In this document: positions 55,661 through 64,000 of the stretch, piece by piece | Numbering within the stretch: the stretch's first letter is position 1 | How the letters are laid out: each line of letters begins with the position of its first letter | From: Pomphorhynchus laevis | Taxonomy: Eukaryota > Acanthocephala > Palaeacanthocephala > Echinorhynchida > Pomphorhynchidae | Length of the DNA: 64,000 bases | Direction of reading: 5' to 3' | Assembly: GCA_012934845.2 (NCBI GenBank) | Contig: WNNJ02002407.1 | Location: 32,613 to 96,612, forward strand | Position numbers and translations under genes: made by a program | Notes under the pieces: generated by a model | Databases searched by the model: none | What the model was told of the DNA's origin: nothing | What the model saw: only the letters and a program-made list of their open reading frames with translations

Positions 55661-55825
55661 TTGCAACTAAAACCTTCTGCTTGAACTATTTAATTTACAA
55701 AGTAAATTAAAGAGTTTAAACAGAACGTTTTCGTTATTTATTTTATCTAAAACCCTTCTAAAGATTATAATGCTAAGAACGGTATACTTTAGAAATAAAA
55801 GATTTTCTTAATAAATAACAGTTAA

Positions 55826-55945
55826 TCTAGACGCGAAAGAATGACGAATGCCGTTTCGTCATCACAATGACTCATCAGTGCCAGATCCCTCCCACTACTG
55901 GATGCAGAACGGCATTCGTCATTATTTCGCGTTTGGCTTACATGT
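55826..55945. repeat. Short copy of the hammerhead palindrome
   Basis: The arms CTAGACGCGAAAGAATGACGAATGCCG and CGGCATTCGTCATTATTTCGCGTTTGG are inverted. On the minus strand CTGATGA (55878-55872), a stem II GTCAT-TGTG-ATGAC and GAAA (55857-55854) form an unaltered hammerhead core. The stretch that would supply the 3' strand of stem I, present at 49315-49321, is deleted. Confidence 0.7.
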
Positions 55946-56459
55946 TTTACAAGAAATTCACGCGGAATGGTCTCACTTTCCATAAATAACAGTTAGTAAA
56001 AATAACAGCAACTAAATAACTAGTGAATTAGACTATTCAGTGCCATGCTACTTAAGGAAAGGGCCTTTACAGTCAGAGGCCAACGGTCATATTACATGAT
56101 CTCTATACCTCCGCTTTGTTCGAACACCTGACTTTCTTCAAAGCATGTTTCCTTCAATTCGGAGGAGACTTTCATTGTCCATTTTATAATAGACTTACGC
56201 TTCCAAACTCTACACCGCAGTCAAGGTCATCGCATGTGATAACTTCTAAACAAGTCAAAGGAGTTTAGTTGCATCTTAACTAAACTAACTAACTTTTGCC
56301 TTGTACTTATTTTTTCCATTGATTCATTGTGATTTTATGTAGTTTCCAGTGTAAGCATTTAGAGAGCAAGCCATTTTCGCAAGGAAGAACCAATTTTAGA
56401 TAATAATCAATAAAGTAACATTCTCGGAATCGCATAACTGTATAATATGTAAATTATTT
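55946..56459. other. Spacer, no feature seen
   Basis: No coding region or repeat I can support. Confidence 0.3.
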
Positions 56460-56689
56460 ATTCTACCCATGGTGATGGCATTATCTACATGCTCATCTAC
56501 ATCTATGACTTCTACATCACCTTCGTCATTTTCATCTTCTTTATGTTTTTCATCATATTCGACTTATCTATTGTCTATGACATTTATATTATCTTCATTT
56601 TTTCCATTGCTATCGACATTTACATAGTCTTCAAGCATCCCATTGTCATCATCGTCAAATCCACTCCCTATATTAGTAAATAGGCAAAG
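56460..56689 (-). other. Low-complexity CAT/TCATC-rich tract, acidic on the minus strand
   Basis: The minus strand reads GSGFDDDDNGMLEDYVNVDSNGKNEDNINV, then one stop, then an Asp/Glu-rich stretch (EYDEKHKEDENDEGDVEV). It could be a decayed minisatellite or an exon for an acidic tail. No flanking exon was identified. Confidence 0.35.
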
Positions 56690-58860
56690 GGCTTAATATG
56701 ATGATCCCAACATTAGAGGACGGGTGACATTCACGATCAAAGGACGAAGATGTCCAAGGCGATTTACTAACTCTTATTTAATTTTTTCAAATTTTTGATC
56801 AATTATTTGATCCAGCCAATCACAACGCTTCGTACTATTTATCTTCTGCCTCGGACTATAGAATGTAATCTGATCGCTCCTCATCTGAAATTGCCAACCT
56901 CGTATTTGCTCGTGGTGAAAAACTTATTCGTAAATGCAACGGTGAATCTTTCCTAAACATCAAACAGATTGATAAAAATGTTCGTGTCGTCCGGATCCTA
57001 CTCAAAATTCAATAGAAACCACTTCCCCTACTTATTTTCTTCTCTCATTGTCTCTTCCTTACATCTCGGCCTTCTAAACATCCGTTCCATCGCGAATAAT
57101 GAATAAAGTCGACTCAGAGCTTGACTTCTTCCAACAGTATCTAGATCTGTTTTGCCTTACTAAATATTGGTAACTTGATAATATTGATATCTCGGTTCGA
57201 CAATTACGTTTTTTTGATTATTCTATCATCGCTAAGTCCCGTCCTCAATCATCTGATAGTGTTTCATTCAGTATCATAATGAACTCATCGCTCTCATATT
57301 TCTCTGCCTCCTTCGTTTAACTGATCATCTTGTCCCATAAACCTTTGAAGATCTTCCTTTCAATTTTTTGCTTGACTTATCATCGCTGAATATGTATATT
57401 ATCGTCCTGGATCTAGTTCTCCATGTAATACATTCTATACTGAACTATCTGATCTGCTCTCACATATATCGCTTTCATATACTTCTTCTCTTGTACTGGG
57501 TGATATCAACATTCATTTAGACTATCCTTGGCTTCTTGATAACCAAAACTTAAAATCGCTTTTCACGATTGTAACTATTCTATCAGGTCTTGCTGCCAAC
57601 TCCTACCCTAATCACATTCTTAGTAGTGTTCTTGATTTAATCGCTGTTCTTAGTAGCTTATCTTCCTCTACCGTTATCTCTACTTTTGATCTTTGCCTAT
57701 CCGACCATTTTGTTGTCATCTAATCTCTTCCTATTCTAGAGTATTCTTTCTCTGCGCCACCTATTATCTGTCGACAGTGGAACCGTCTCAATTTTCCTCT
57801 TTTTCGTTCTCTGTTAATTGTCTCTCCATTAATTCCTCGTCTTTCACTCTCCAACGTCCGGAATACCTGTCTAATCTCTTTGATTCTGAACTCTCTTCTA
57901 TACTCAACAATATTATTTAATGTCACCTCTTTAATCTTAGTGGTTTAACAATGCAGCATGGGTTTGCTTTGACTGTATGCGTTTGAAGTGTCTTCTACGT
58001 CGTTCGTTTATAGCCTACATTCGTTTCCTAAAGCGTTCTCCCACTTCTATTTCCATTGATATTAACAGCAACTATTTAGTTATTCACCGTACTCTCCTGC
58101 GTATTAAGTCTTTGCTCTTTTGGTAGAACAAGCTTCTATCTTCCTCTAATTTAAGATGTAAATTAAATACTATCACCACTATACTGCCGCGTTATACCAT
58201 GTTAGCGCTCTCAATCCATATAAATTTTAAGTTTCTCTTCAATCGAAGCTCGATTAAACTAAAATAGTCATTCATTTTATCCTATCTCGTCTTTGCAAGA
58301 TCTTCGTTTGCCTGAACTCTTTTAACTCTTCCTGTATATGCTGACAAGGTTTCTTGTGTGCTGTTATCTTTACCTAGCCAAACGTTTCCTACTGTCCATC
58401 TTCCTACCATTTGTACTAAACTCTTTAGTAATTCAACTTGCTCATTTTATAACTCCAATGGTTAACTTTTCCATTCGTAGTAACTCTTTTTTTTCTGCTT
58501 GAAAATCCTCCATAGTTTGATCACTTATCACGAAGCCCTCCCTTGATATTTTGATGCCTTCCCTATATCGGCCCATCTCTAACATTCCAACTGTCTCTAA
58601 ATTTCACGAGCGATACGTGATTTCACAAAATATAAGTTCCTGGATCTGCAAAGTGCTGCGTTAATCCAACGACCAGTTCTGTCAATGAAATCATCAGGAA
58701 AATGTCATAGCCGCTACCCAATATACATTCTAGGAGGTCACGGTTCTTGTGGATCTCTCCCGGCCGAATATAGATATCGCAATACTGGTGCTTTTACCGT
58801 TCTTCCTGAGTGTTATCGCTAAACAAGATATGTCCGGACAAAAATAATTTAATAAGAGGG
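56690..58860 (+). mobile_element. L2-type LINE, 5' half, decayed
   Basis: An ORF1-like LVFARGEKLIRKCNGESFLNI lies near 56910. The endonuclease follows with LNIRSIANN and DLFCLTKYWYL (about 57070-57170), then YYRPGSSSP, LVLGDINIHLDYPW, SVLDLIAVLSSL and LCLSDHFVVI (57390-57720). Further on are RSFIAYIRFLKRSPTSISID and, near the start of the RT, SLYRPISNIPTVSKFHE at about 58560. Many stops and shifts break it. It is the complementary half of the L2-type 3' fragments elsewhere in the window. Confidence 0.7.
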
Positions 58861-59857
58861 ATGATCTTAAGTGACATATAACTATAGTTAAAAGATCTTG
58901 AGAAGAAGAGGAGTGTGGTGGGGTTATGCACGGAGTAAAGTGAGATGATATGTACTTTGTAAGAGACCGAGTAATGACTTTAGAAGACCGGATAGATCTA
59001 GTTTACTGAAGAACTAAAACATTGCATCTCGACCGGAAAAATATTAAGGGCAGAAGCATCTCCCTTATTCCAATAAATAATGTTTTGTGAAAACAGTTCG
59101 TAATTACTTCCCTGTTGTAGCTCAAACCAAGAAGGTTTTATTCAACACAAAGTAATCTAGAATAAAACTAAATCGAATTAATCTAGCATTCCCATCCAGA
59201 ATTTTGATCCTACATTTTTTCTCAAAGTTTAACAGAATTTGGTCTGCTGGAAACTTAATAAATCCTCGAAGAAATTTGTTGAAGTAGTCATTCGTGGGTG
59301 TAGGAGTAATTGGAGAAACGACCACCAAGTTTGTTAATTTTATTATAGGAGTAAGTTTCTTAAATATAGAAGCAAGTTCTTATTATAGGGACAAGTTCCT
59401 TTGCAAAAATAAGTAGGTTATCAAATTGAAGGTAGAACCTTTCTTTACCAATGCTGATTTGATAATACTGTTTGTTGCTTTTATTATATCCACAAGTTAA
59501 CAGCAATACGCTACTGTTGTTAAAGGAAATTGTAATATTCAATTTTCTCAAAATCAATTAATTAATTCTAACATTAATTAATGTTTTCCTCTAGCAACAT
59601 TAATTAATTTCATGAATTAATTTAAATTAATTAATTAAAATTTATTTTCATTGATAATAAATTAATTAATTTCAACCAATTAATTAATTGAAATCGTTTA
59701 TGATTTCAAATTAAATCATCATTATCAAAAAATGATGTACAAACTTTTCCATCTTTGACGATGTATCATTCCGGTGTCGACATCAATTGTTATAGATGTA
59801 AGTTGAGAAATTTTAAATTCCTGTGACTTACTGTTAAACAACGTCATAGTCTTATAG
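58861..59857. other. AT-rich end of the presumed intron
   Basis: Two short minus-strand frames are not recognised. 59560-59720 is dense in TTAATTAATT palindromes. The acceptor TCTTATAG precedes 59858. Confidence 0.4.
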
Positions 59858-60194
59858 ACCATACAATCAACATTTGCAAACAGTTGACGGAGAAAACGCA
59901 AAGGACGCGCACACTTGTGTTACAGTATTAGATCGTGGTCAGTATGAAGGACTGCCGTGCACGAAGATTTCAGCTACGATATTAACCGGAAGGACCCACC
60001 AAATTCGTGTCCATTTAAGTTATATGGGACATCCTATAGTTGGTGATTGGCTTTATAGTAACAGAACAGATTATAAACCGTTTCGGACGATGTTGCACGC
60101 TTACCGATTGGAACTATGCGCCGGCAATGAAGTGTTAAAGTGCTGTTCGCCTGATCCATTTTTAAATGATCCAAGGTGGAAATCCATGCTTTAG
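59858..60194 (+). CDS. RPUSD1: RluA/RPUSD1-type pseudouridine synthase, 3' exon
   Basis: This exon completes the pseudouridine synthase begun at 51104. It reads PYNQHLQTVDGENAKDAHTCV, then motif III LTGRTHQIRVHLSYMGHPIVGD, then PFRTMLHAYRLEL and the CSPDPFL block typical of RPUSD1. A stop (60192-60194) and AATAAA at 60227 follow. The acceptor TCTTATAG/ACC at 59857 gives spacing after IGRD that fits the family; CAAACAG at 59883 is an alternative. No 5' half is adjacent. A damaged near-identical copy of 59948-60164 lies at 20596-20812. Confidence 0.82.
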
Positions 60195-60226
60195 ATTATA
60201 AACTAAATTTGTAATTTCTGTATGCT

Positions 60227-60232
60227 AATAAA
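60227..60232 (+). terminator. Polyadenylation signal
   Basis: AATAAA lies 33 bases after the stop codon of the pseudouridine synthase 3' exon. Confidence 0.6.
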
Positions 60233-60352
60233 TTGTTTTTTATTCAAATATCAATTGTCATTTAATTATCAAATTCAATTTTAAATTAAATTATCAGATT
60301 TGTATTTTAAATGTCTTTGAGAACACTCCCATTCCAATTGCCAATAATAAAG

Positions 60353-60501
60353 AGCATAGGGGAATTTTTTAGAATTTTATTTAAAAGATAAATGTTATTG
60401 CTGCAATTTTTCAGTAACGAACTGTGATCATCTTCAGGCTGAAGATGATATCTTTTAAATAATATTTTAAATAAAATTCTAAAAAATACCTCTATGCTCT
60501 T
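60353..60501. repeat. 149-bp inverted repeat, MITE-like
   Basis: AGAGCATAGGGGAATTTTTT and AAAAAATACCTCTATGCTCT are ends of 36-base inverted arms with about two mismatches. The enclosed segment contains GCAATTTTTCAGT...GATCATCTTCAGGCTG, and a partial second copy of that segment follows at 60517-60554. Confidence 0.65.
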
Positions 60502-60977
60502 TAAAATAAAATTATCATTGCAATTTTTCAGTGACGATCATCTTTAGGCTGCTAGTAAAATCCAATAAAATCTGCTAATAAAGCAAAATTGTGATTTTGC
60601 TATATACTTTGATGTCATATAGATGTTATATAGACGTCATTGTGCCGTCATGCCCCTTTGTACTACAATTATATGATTAAGAACTGTAAATAAAACAAAA
60701 GATAAAACAAGCAACGACGGTATATTATCTAAAAGATTAAATGAGAAAACAAGCAACGACAGTATATATTATATATAATTTGTTGTTACACCTGCCCTGG
60801 GACACCCAATGGTGTACTCAAATAAATCACTATGTTTTCCTCATGAAGAGGCATAAACACCAGGCAGCATTCTATATATCCTCATCAGACTAAGAAATAT
60901 AACCGAATTATTCTCGCAATATTCTAAAGTCGCTACGTATGCCCAGTCATCCTATGTGTGACGACAAACTTCCACAT

Positions 60978-61017
60978 CAGTATACGCGTTTCGCTCTTAC
61001 GGAGCTTATCAGTACTG
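60978..61017 (-). ncRNA. Hammerhead ribozyme motif, left Penelope repeat
   Basis: Read on the minus strand: CAGTA, CTGATAA (61012-61006), a GCTC/GAGC stem II with loop CGTAA, GAAA (60992-60989), CGCG, TA, then TACTG. Stem I (CAGTA/TACTG) is perfect. The conserved G of CTGATGA is A here, which should greatly weaken cleavage. Confidence 0.7.
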
Positions 61018-61320
61018 TGACTTCAATAATCATCTATAGGCGTCTTAACACACGCTTAAACAGTGTATAAAGCTCGAAAAACAGAAATATGCTTAATCTG
61101 AATCATCTGAAGGGATTTAGCATGATCTCTGTACATGGCAGTGCGTATTGCAGTTTAACCATGCATCAGGCACTAAATTCATTTTTATAGAAATGCTGTG
61201 CACAGAGCTTATGCTAAATTCCCTCTGTTGTCACTGTGCACAGTGACAACATCGTAAAACCTATCTGATGAAACCATAACTGATGGGCAAAAGTCCGTTC
61301 TATCTCTTGGTTTAAAGTTC

Positions 61321-62132
61321 GTGCCAACGCCATGTCAATTCAATCGTAAGGAACTTATGGGCAATTTGAGATCGACCTCCTACCAGATGTTTAAGACTAT
61401 CAAAGATGAGAACATGAAGACAGTTCTGCAAAAACGAGTGCTTAACAATAAGGTGATTCAAGATTACATAACTATGCAACCAAACATAAAATCGAATAAC
61501 AATTACAGTAAATCAAAAATGGAATCACTACGCGAATTACAAGGAATGAACCATCTAATTTTCCAACAACCGGACAAGGAAGTAAAATAGTTATATGGCC
61601 AAAGAACGATTACCTGGCAGAGGGACTCAGGCAACTGAAAACTGACGCTTACGAACAAATTACATCCGCAGATCACGCAAGTGTTTTGGAAGAAGTTGAG
61701 TCGACAATTCGAAAACACTTCTCACAGTCAGCATTGTCGAGTATACTGGTTCAAGATCCACGACCCGGATACTTATACCTTTTGCCCAAAATTCATAAAA
61801 ATGTGACACCTTGTCCAGGACGACCCATTATCAGTAATATCGGAACATCAACTGAGAAACTTGCGAAACACCTACATAGGGAGCTGCTTCCAATTCTGAA
61901 GTCCCGGACATCATACATCGAAAGCACCGATGACTTTATTCGAAAGTTCGAAGCGCTCAAATCCAATATCGCAGGTGATTCATTCATTGTTACCCTCGAT
62001 GTAGAGTCTCTCTACACGTCGCTTGATATAGAATCAGGGGTAAATCGGAGTACTAATTGGCTTCGGGATGAAGGCCAAAGTCTACCGTTGTTGAAGTTTG
62101 TCTTCACACATAGGATGACTGGGCATACGTAG
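61321..62132 (+). CDS. Penelope reverse transcriptase, truncated
   Basis: Two frames (61321-61590 and 61686-62132) hold the N-terminal region and the RT fingers to the first part of the palm. The RPGYLYLLPKIHK, GRPIISNIG and TLDVESLYTS blocks identify it. The last codons are terminal-repeat sequence (KFVFTHRMTG). The YxDD motif, thumb and endonuclease are absent. Confidence 0.85.
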
Positions 62133-62510
62133 CGACTTTGAATATAGCGAGAACAATTCGGTTCTATTTCTTGATCTGATGAGGATATACAGAATGCTGC
62201 CTAGTGTTTATGCCTCATCATGAGGAAAACATAGTGATTTATTTACGAATACACCATTGTGTGTCCCAGGGCAGGTGTAACAACAAAATATATTTTATAT
62301 ATTTGTACACTTTAAAGTGTCCCTGTAAAACAGCATTTCTATTAAAAGGAATTTAGTGCCTGATGCATGATTAAACCGCAATACACACTGCCATGCACAG
62401 AGCTTATGCTAAATTTCCTATGATGATTCAAATTAAGGGTAGTTCTGTTTTTCGAGCTTTAGACATAGTTTAAGCGTGTGTTAAGGTGCCTATGGATGAT
62501 TATTAAAGTC

Positions 62511-62552
62511 ACGGTACTGATGAGCTATGTTAGAGCGAAACGCGTATACCGT
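62511..62552 (+). ncRNA. Hammerhead ribozyme, right Penelope repeat
   Basis: The order is ACGGTA, CTGATGA (62517-62523), stem II GCT/AGC with loop ATGTTAG, GAAA (62537-62540), CGCG, TA, then TACCGT. Stem I has six Watson-Crick pairs. The minimal CGCG stem III and GAAACGCG are the known form of Penelope hammerheads. All conserved core bases are present. Cleavage is expected after A62546. Confidence 0.82.
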
Positions 62553-62718
62553 TGTTGAAGTTTGTCGTCACACATAGGATGACTGGACATACGTAGCGAC
62601 TTTGAATATTGCGAGAATAATTCGGTTCTATTTCTTGATCTGATGAGGATATATAGAATGCTGCCTGGTGTTTATGCCTCATCATGAGGAAAACATAGTG
62701 ATATATATATAATTGTAG

Positions 62719-62864
62719 ATGTTGCCAAAAACCGGAGTTCGATTACAAGTAGAGCAGATTTCCTTATCACTCCTAGACGAGCTGATGGTAGCCGGCAGCA
62801 CTCATCAGTAGGGTGAACTACCATCAGTTCACCCTACTGATTTGCTAATGTAGTTCACCCTACA
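62719..62864 (-). repeat. Inverted partial copy of the 360-bp unit
   Basis: GTTGCCAAAAACCGGAGTTCGATTACAAG and following is the reverse complement of 62919-63030, so the array begins with an opposed copy. A 13-bp perfect hairpin (TTTGCTAATGTAG / CTACATTAGCAAA) lies at about 62841-62873, at the junction. Confidence 0.8.
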
Positions 62865-63806
62865 TTAGCAAATTCTCGGAAATGCCTATTTAATATATCA
62901 CAAGGCAGCCGAAACGACTGATGGTAGTTCACCCTACTGATGAGTGCTGCCGGCTACCATCAGCTCGTCTAGGAGTGATAAGGAAGTCTGCTCAACTTGT
63001 AATCGAACTCCGGTTTTTGGCAACATCTACAATTATGAAACTGAAGCTTATTAGCTCCCGGAGCACAGTTTAACACATCCAGATATAAAATTATAAAAAT
63101 GTATCCTCCAAAGGATCCTGTGAGAAAGCAAGCAACGACAGCAAGTGAAATTCCTGCCGAATAAAATTAGGATGGTCCGGAAAGCACATGGTTAGTTTAA
63201 AGAGGCTATGCCCATGCTACCATTTTAGCAAATTCTCGGAAATGCCCTTTTAATATATCACAAGGCAGCCGAAACGACTGATGGTAGTTCACCCTACTGA
63301 TGAGTGCTGCCGGCTACCATCAGCTCGTCTAGGAGTGATAAGGAAGTCTGCTCAACTTGTAATCGAACTCCGGTTTTTGGCAACATCTACAATTATGAAA
63401 CTGAAGCTTATTAGCTCCCGGAGCACAGTTTAACACATCCAGATATAAAATTATAAAAATGTATCCTCCAAAGGATCCTGTGAGAAAGCAAGCAACGACA
63501 GCAAGTGAAATTCCTGCCGAATAAAATTAGGATGGTCCGGAAAGCACATGGTTAGTTTAAAGAGGCTATGCCCATGCTACCACGTTAGCAAATTCTCGGA
63601 AATGCCTATTTAATATATCACAAGGCAGCCGAAACGACTGATGGTAGTTCACCCTACTGATGAGTGCTGCCGGCTATCATCAGCTCGTCTAGGAGTGATA
63701 AGGAAGTCTGCTCAACTTGTAATCGAACTCCGGTTTTTGGCAACATCTACAATTATGAAACTGAAGCTTATTAGCTCCCGGAGCACAGTTTAACACATCC
63801 AGATAT

Positions 63807-63820
<14 letters not shown>
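62865..63820. repeat. 360-bp tandem repeat, about 2.7 units
   Basis: TTAGCAAATTCTCGGAAATGCC recurs at 62865, 63225 and 63585, an exact 360-base period, with very few differences between units. The third unit ends in a TA run near 63813. Each unit holds GGCAGC-C-GAAAC (62904-62915 in unit 1) and CTGATGAG-T-GCTGCC (62937-62951), which can pair as stem II of a hammerhead opened at loop II, and CTGATGGTAG / CTACCATCAG, a competing hairpin. GAGAAA-CAAGCAACGAC also occurs at 60752-60769 beside the Penelope element, so the two are related. Confidence 0.85.

Positions 63821-63857
<37 letters not shown>
63811..63857. repeat. (TA)n microsatellite
   Basis: About 23 uninterrupted TA dinucleotides follow the truncated third 360-bp unit. 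Confidence 0.95.
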
Positions 63858-63861
<4 letters not shown>

Positions 63862-63910
63862 TACAATTATTCATTAACAGCCTCTGGAGGTCTATTTCAA
63901 GACGCTATAA

Positions 63911-63981
63911 ATAATCTGTTTAATTATCAGTTAATTAATCCAGAGAACCTGGATTAATTAACTGATAATTAAACAGATTAT
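63911..63981. repeat. Perfect 33-bp inverted repeat with 5-base loop
   Basis: The arm starting ATAATCTGTTTAATTATCAG (63911-63943) is exactly complementary to 63949-63981; the loop is AGAAC. TA-repeat sequence flanks it on the right. Confidence 0.92.
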
Positions 63982-64000
63982 ATATATATATATATATATA

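Larger units (their letters stand above)
60785..62706 (+). mobile_element. Penelope-like element with hammerhead-bearing terminal repeats
   Basis: A truncated Penelope RT (61321-62090) is flanked by terminal repeats: an inverted one on the left (60785-61200), a partial one at 62090-62285, and a full one at 62331-62706. The RT reads LGLKFVPTPCQFNRKEL, then RPGYLYLLPKIHK and PGRPIISNIGTSTEKLAKHL. SYIESTDDFIRKF and FIVTLDVESLYTSLDIESGV follow, all diagnostic of Penelope. A stop separates the first 89 codons from the rest. The RT breaks off just after LDVESLYTS, running directly into terminal-repeat sequence, so the catalytic motif and GIY-YIG domain are missing. Confidence 0.88.

Noticed and set aside
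62865-63820. CRISPR-like array
   Set aside because: The unit is one continuous 360-base repeat with no spacer structure, in a eukaryotic genome.
63689-63874. Open frame with an IYIYIY run
   Set aside because: Produced by the TA microsatellite and the 360-bp repeat.

Overview
This window is nuclear DNA from an invertebrate animal. It is AT-rich and most of it is old transposable elements, with only three recognisable host genes. The host genes are an NFU1-type iron-sulfur scaffold gene with four tiny introns of 45-55 bp, a CstF-77 (CSTF3) gene that is almost one exon, and an RPUSD1/RluA-type pseudouridine synthase split over about 8.3 kb. The mixture of CR1/Jockey- and L2-type LINEs, Penelope-like elements with hammerhead ribozymes, Ty3/gypsy fossils and hAT/pogo DNA transposons is common in flatworms and other lophotrochozoans, but I cannot name the phylum from sequence alone.

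Layout. 1-6.5 kb holds LINE fragments, a Cys-rich/RT retroelement remnant and two copies of a long-inverted-repeat MITE. 6.6-10.2 kb is a Ty3/gypsy fossil with two short LTRs, and 11.2-13.7 kb is a second gypsy fossil. 13.7-16.3 kb holds two head-to-tail remnants of an unusual RT element. 16.5-18.1 kb is NFU1. 18.4-20.2 kb is a dead pogo/Tigger element. 20.6 kb holds a stray copy of the last RPUSD1-like exon. 22.3-23.1 kb is an L2-type LINE end and 23.6-25.6 kb is CSTF3 (minus strand). 26.2-28.2 kb is a third gypsy fossil. 28.3-34.8 kb is a LINE interrupted by a hAT transposon with a perfect 8-bp target duplication. 36.4-40.1 kb is a nearly complete LINE on the minus strand. 40.3-43.9 kb is a patchwork of L2, RTE-like, MITE, Penelope and LINE fragments. 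44.0-46.9 kb is the best copy of the Cys-rich/RT/nuclease-like element. 47-50 kb holds LINE fragments and a 299-bp palindromic element with two hammerhead cores. 51.1-60.2 kb is the RPUSD1-like gene, whose intron holds two minus-strand LINE remnants, a second hammerhead palindrome and an L2 remnant. 60.8-62.7 kb is a Penelope-like element with terminal repeats carrying hammerheads. 62.7-64 kb is a 360-bp tandem repeat ending in a TA microsatellite and a perfect hairpin.

The most notable signal is hammerhead-type catalytic cores in several apparently unrelated repeat families in one 64-kb window: Penelope terminal repeats, a palindromic element, a duplicated unit near 21.8 kb, the first 100 bases, and possibly the 360-bp tandem repeat. 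One stem I base pair in the Penelope pair covaries. The second notable item is the RT family with an N-terminal Cys cluster and a C-terminal nuclease-like domain, present in at least four copies.
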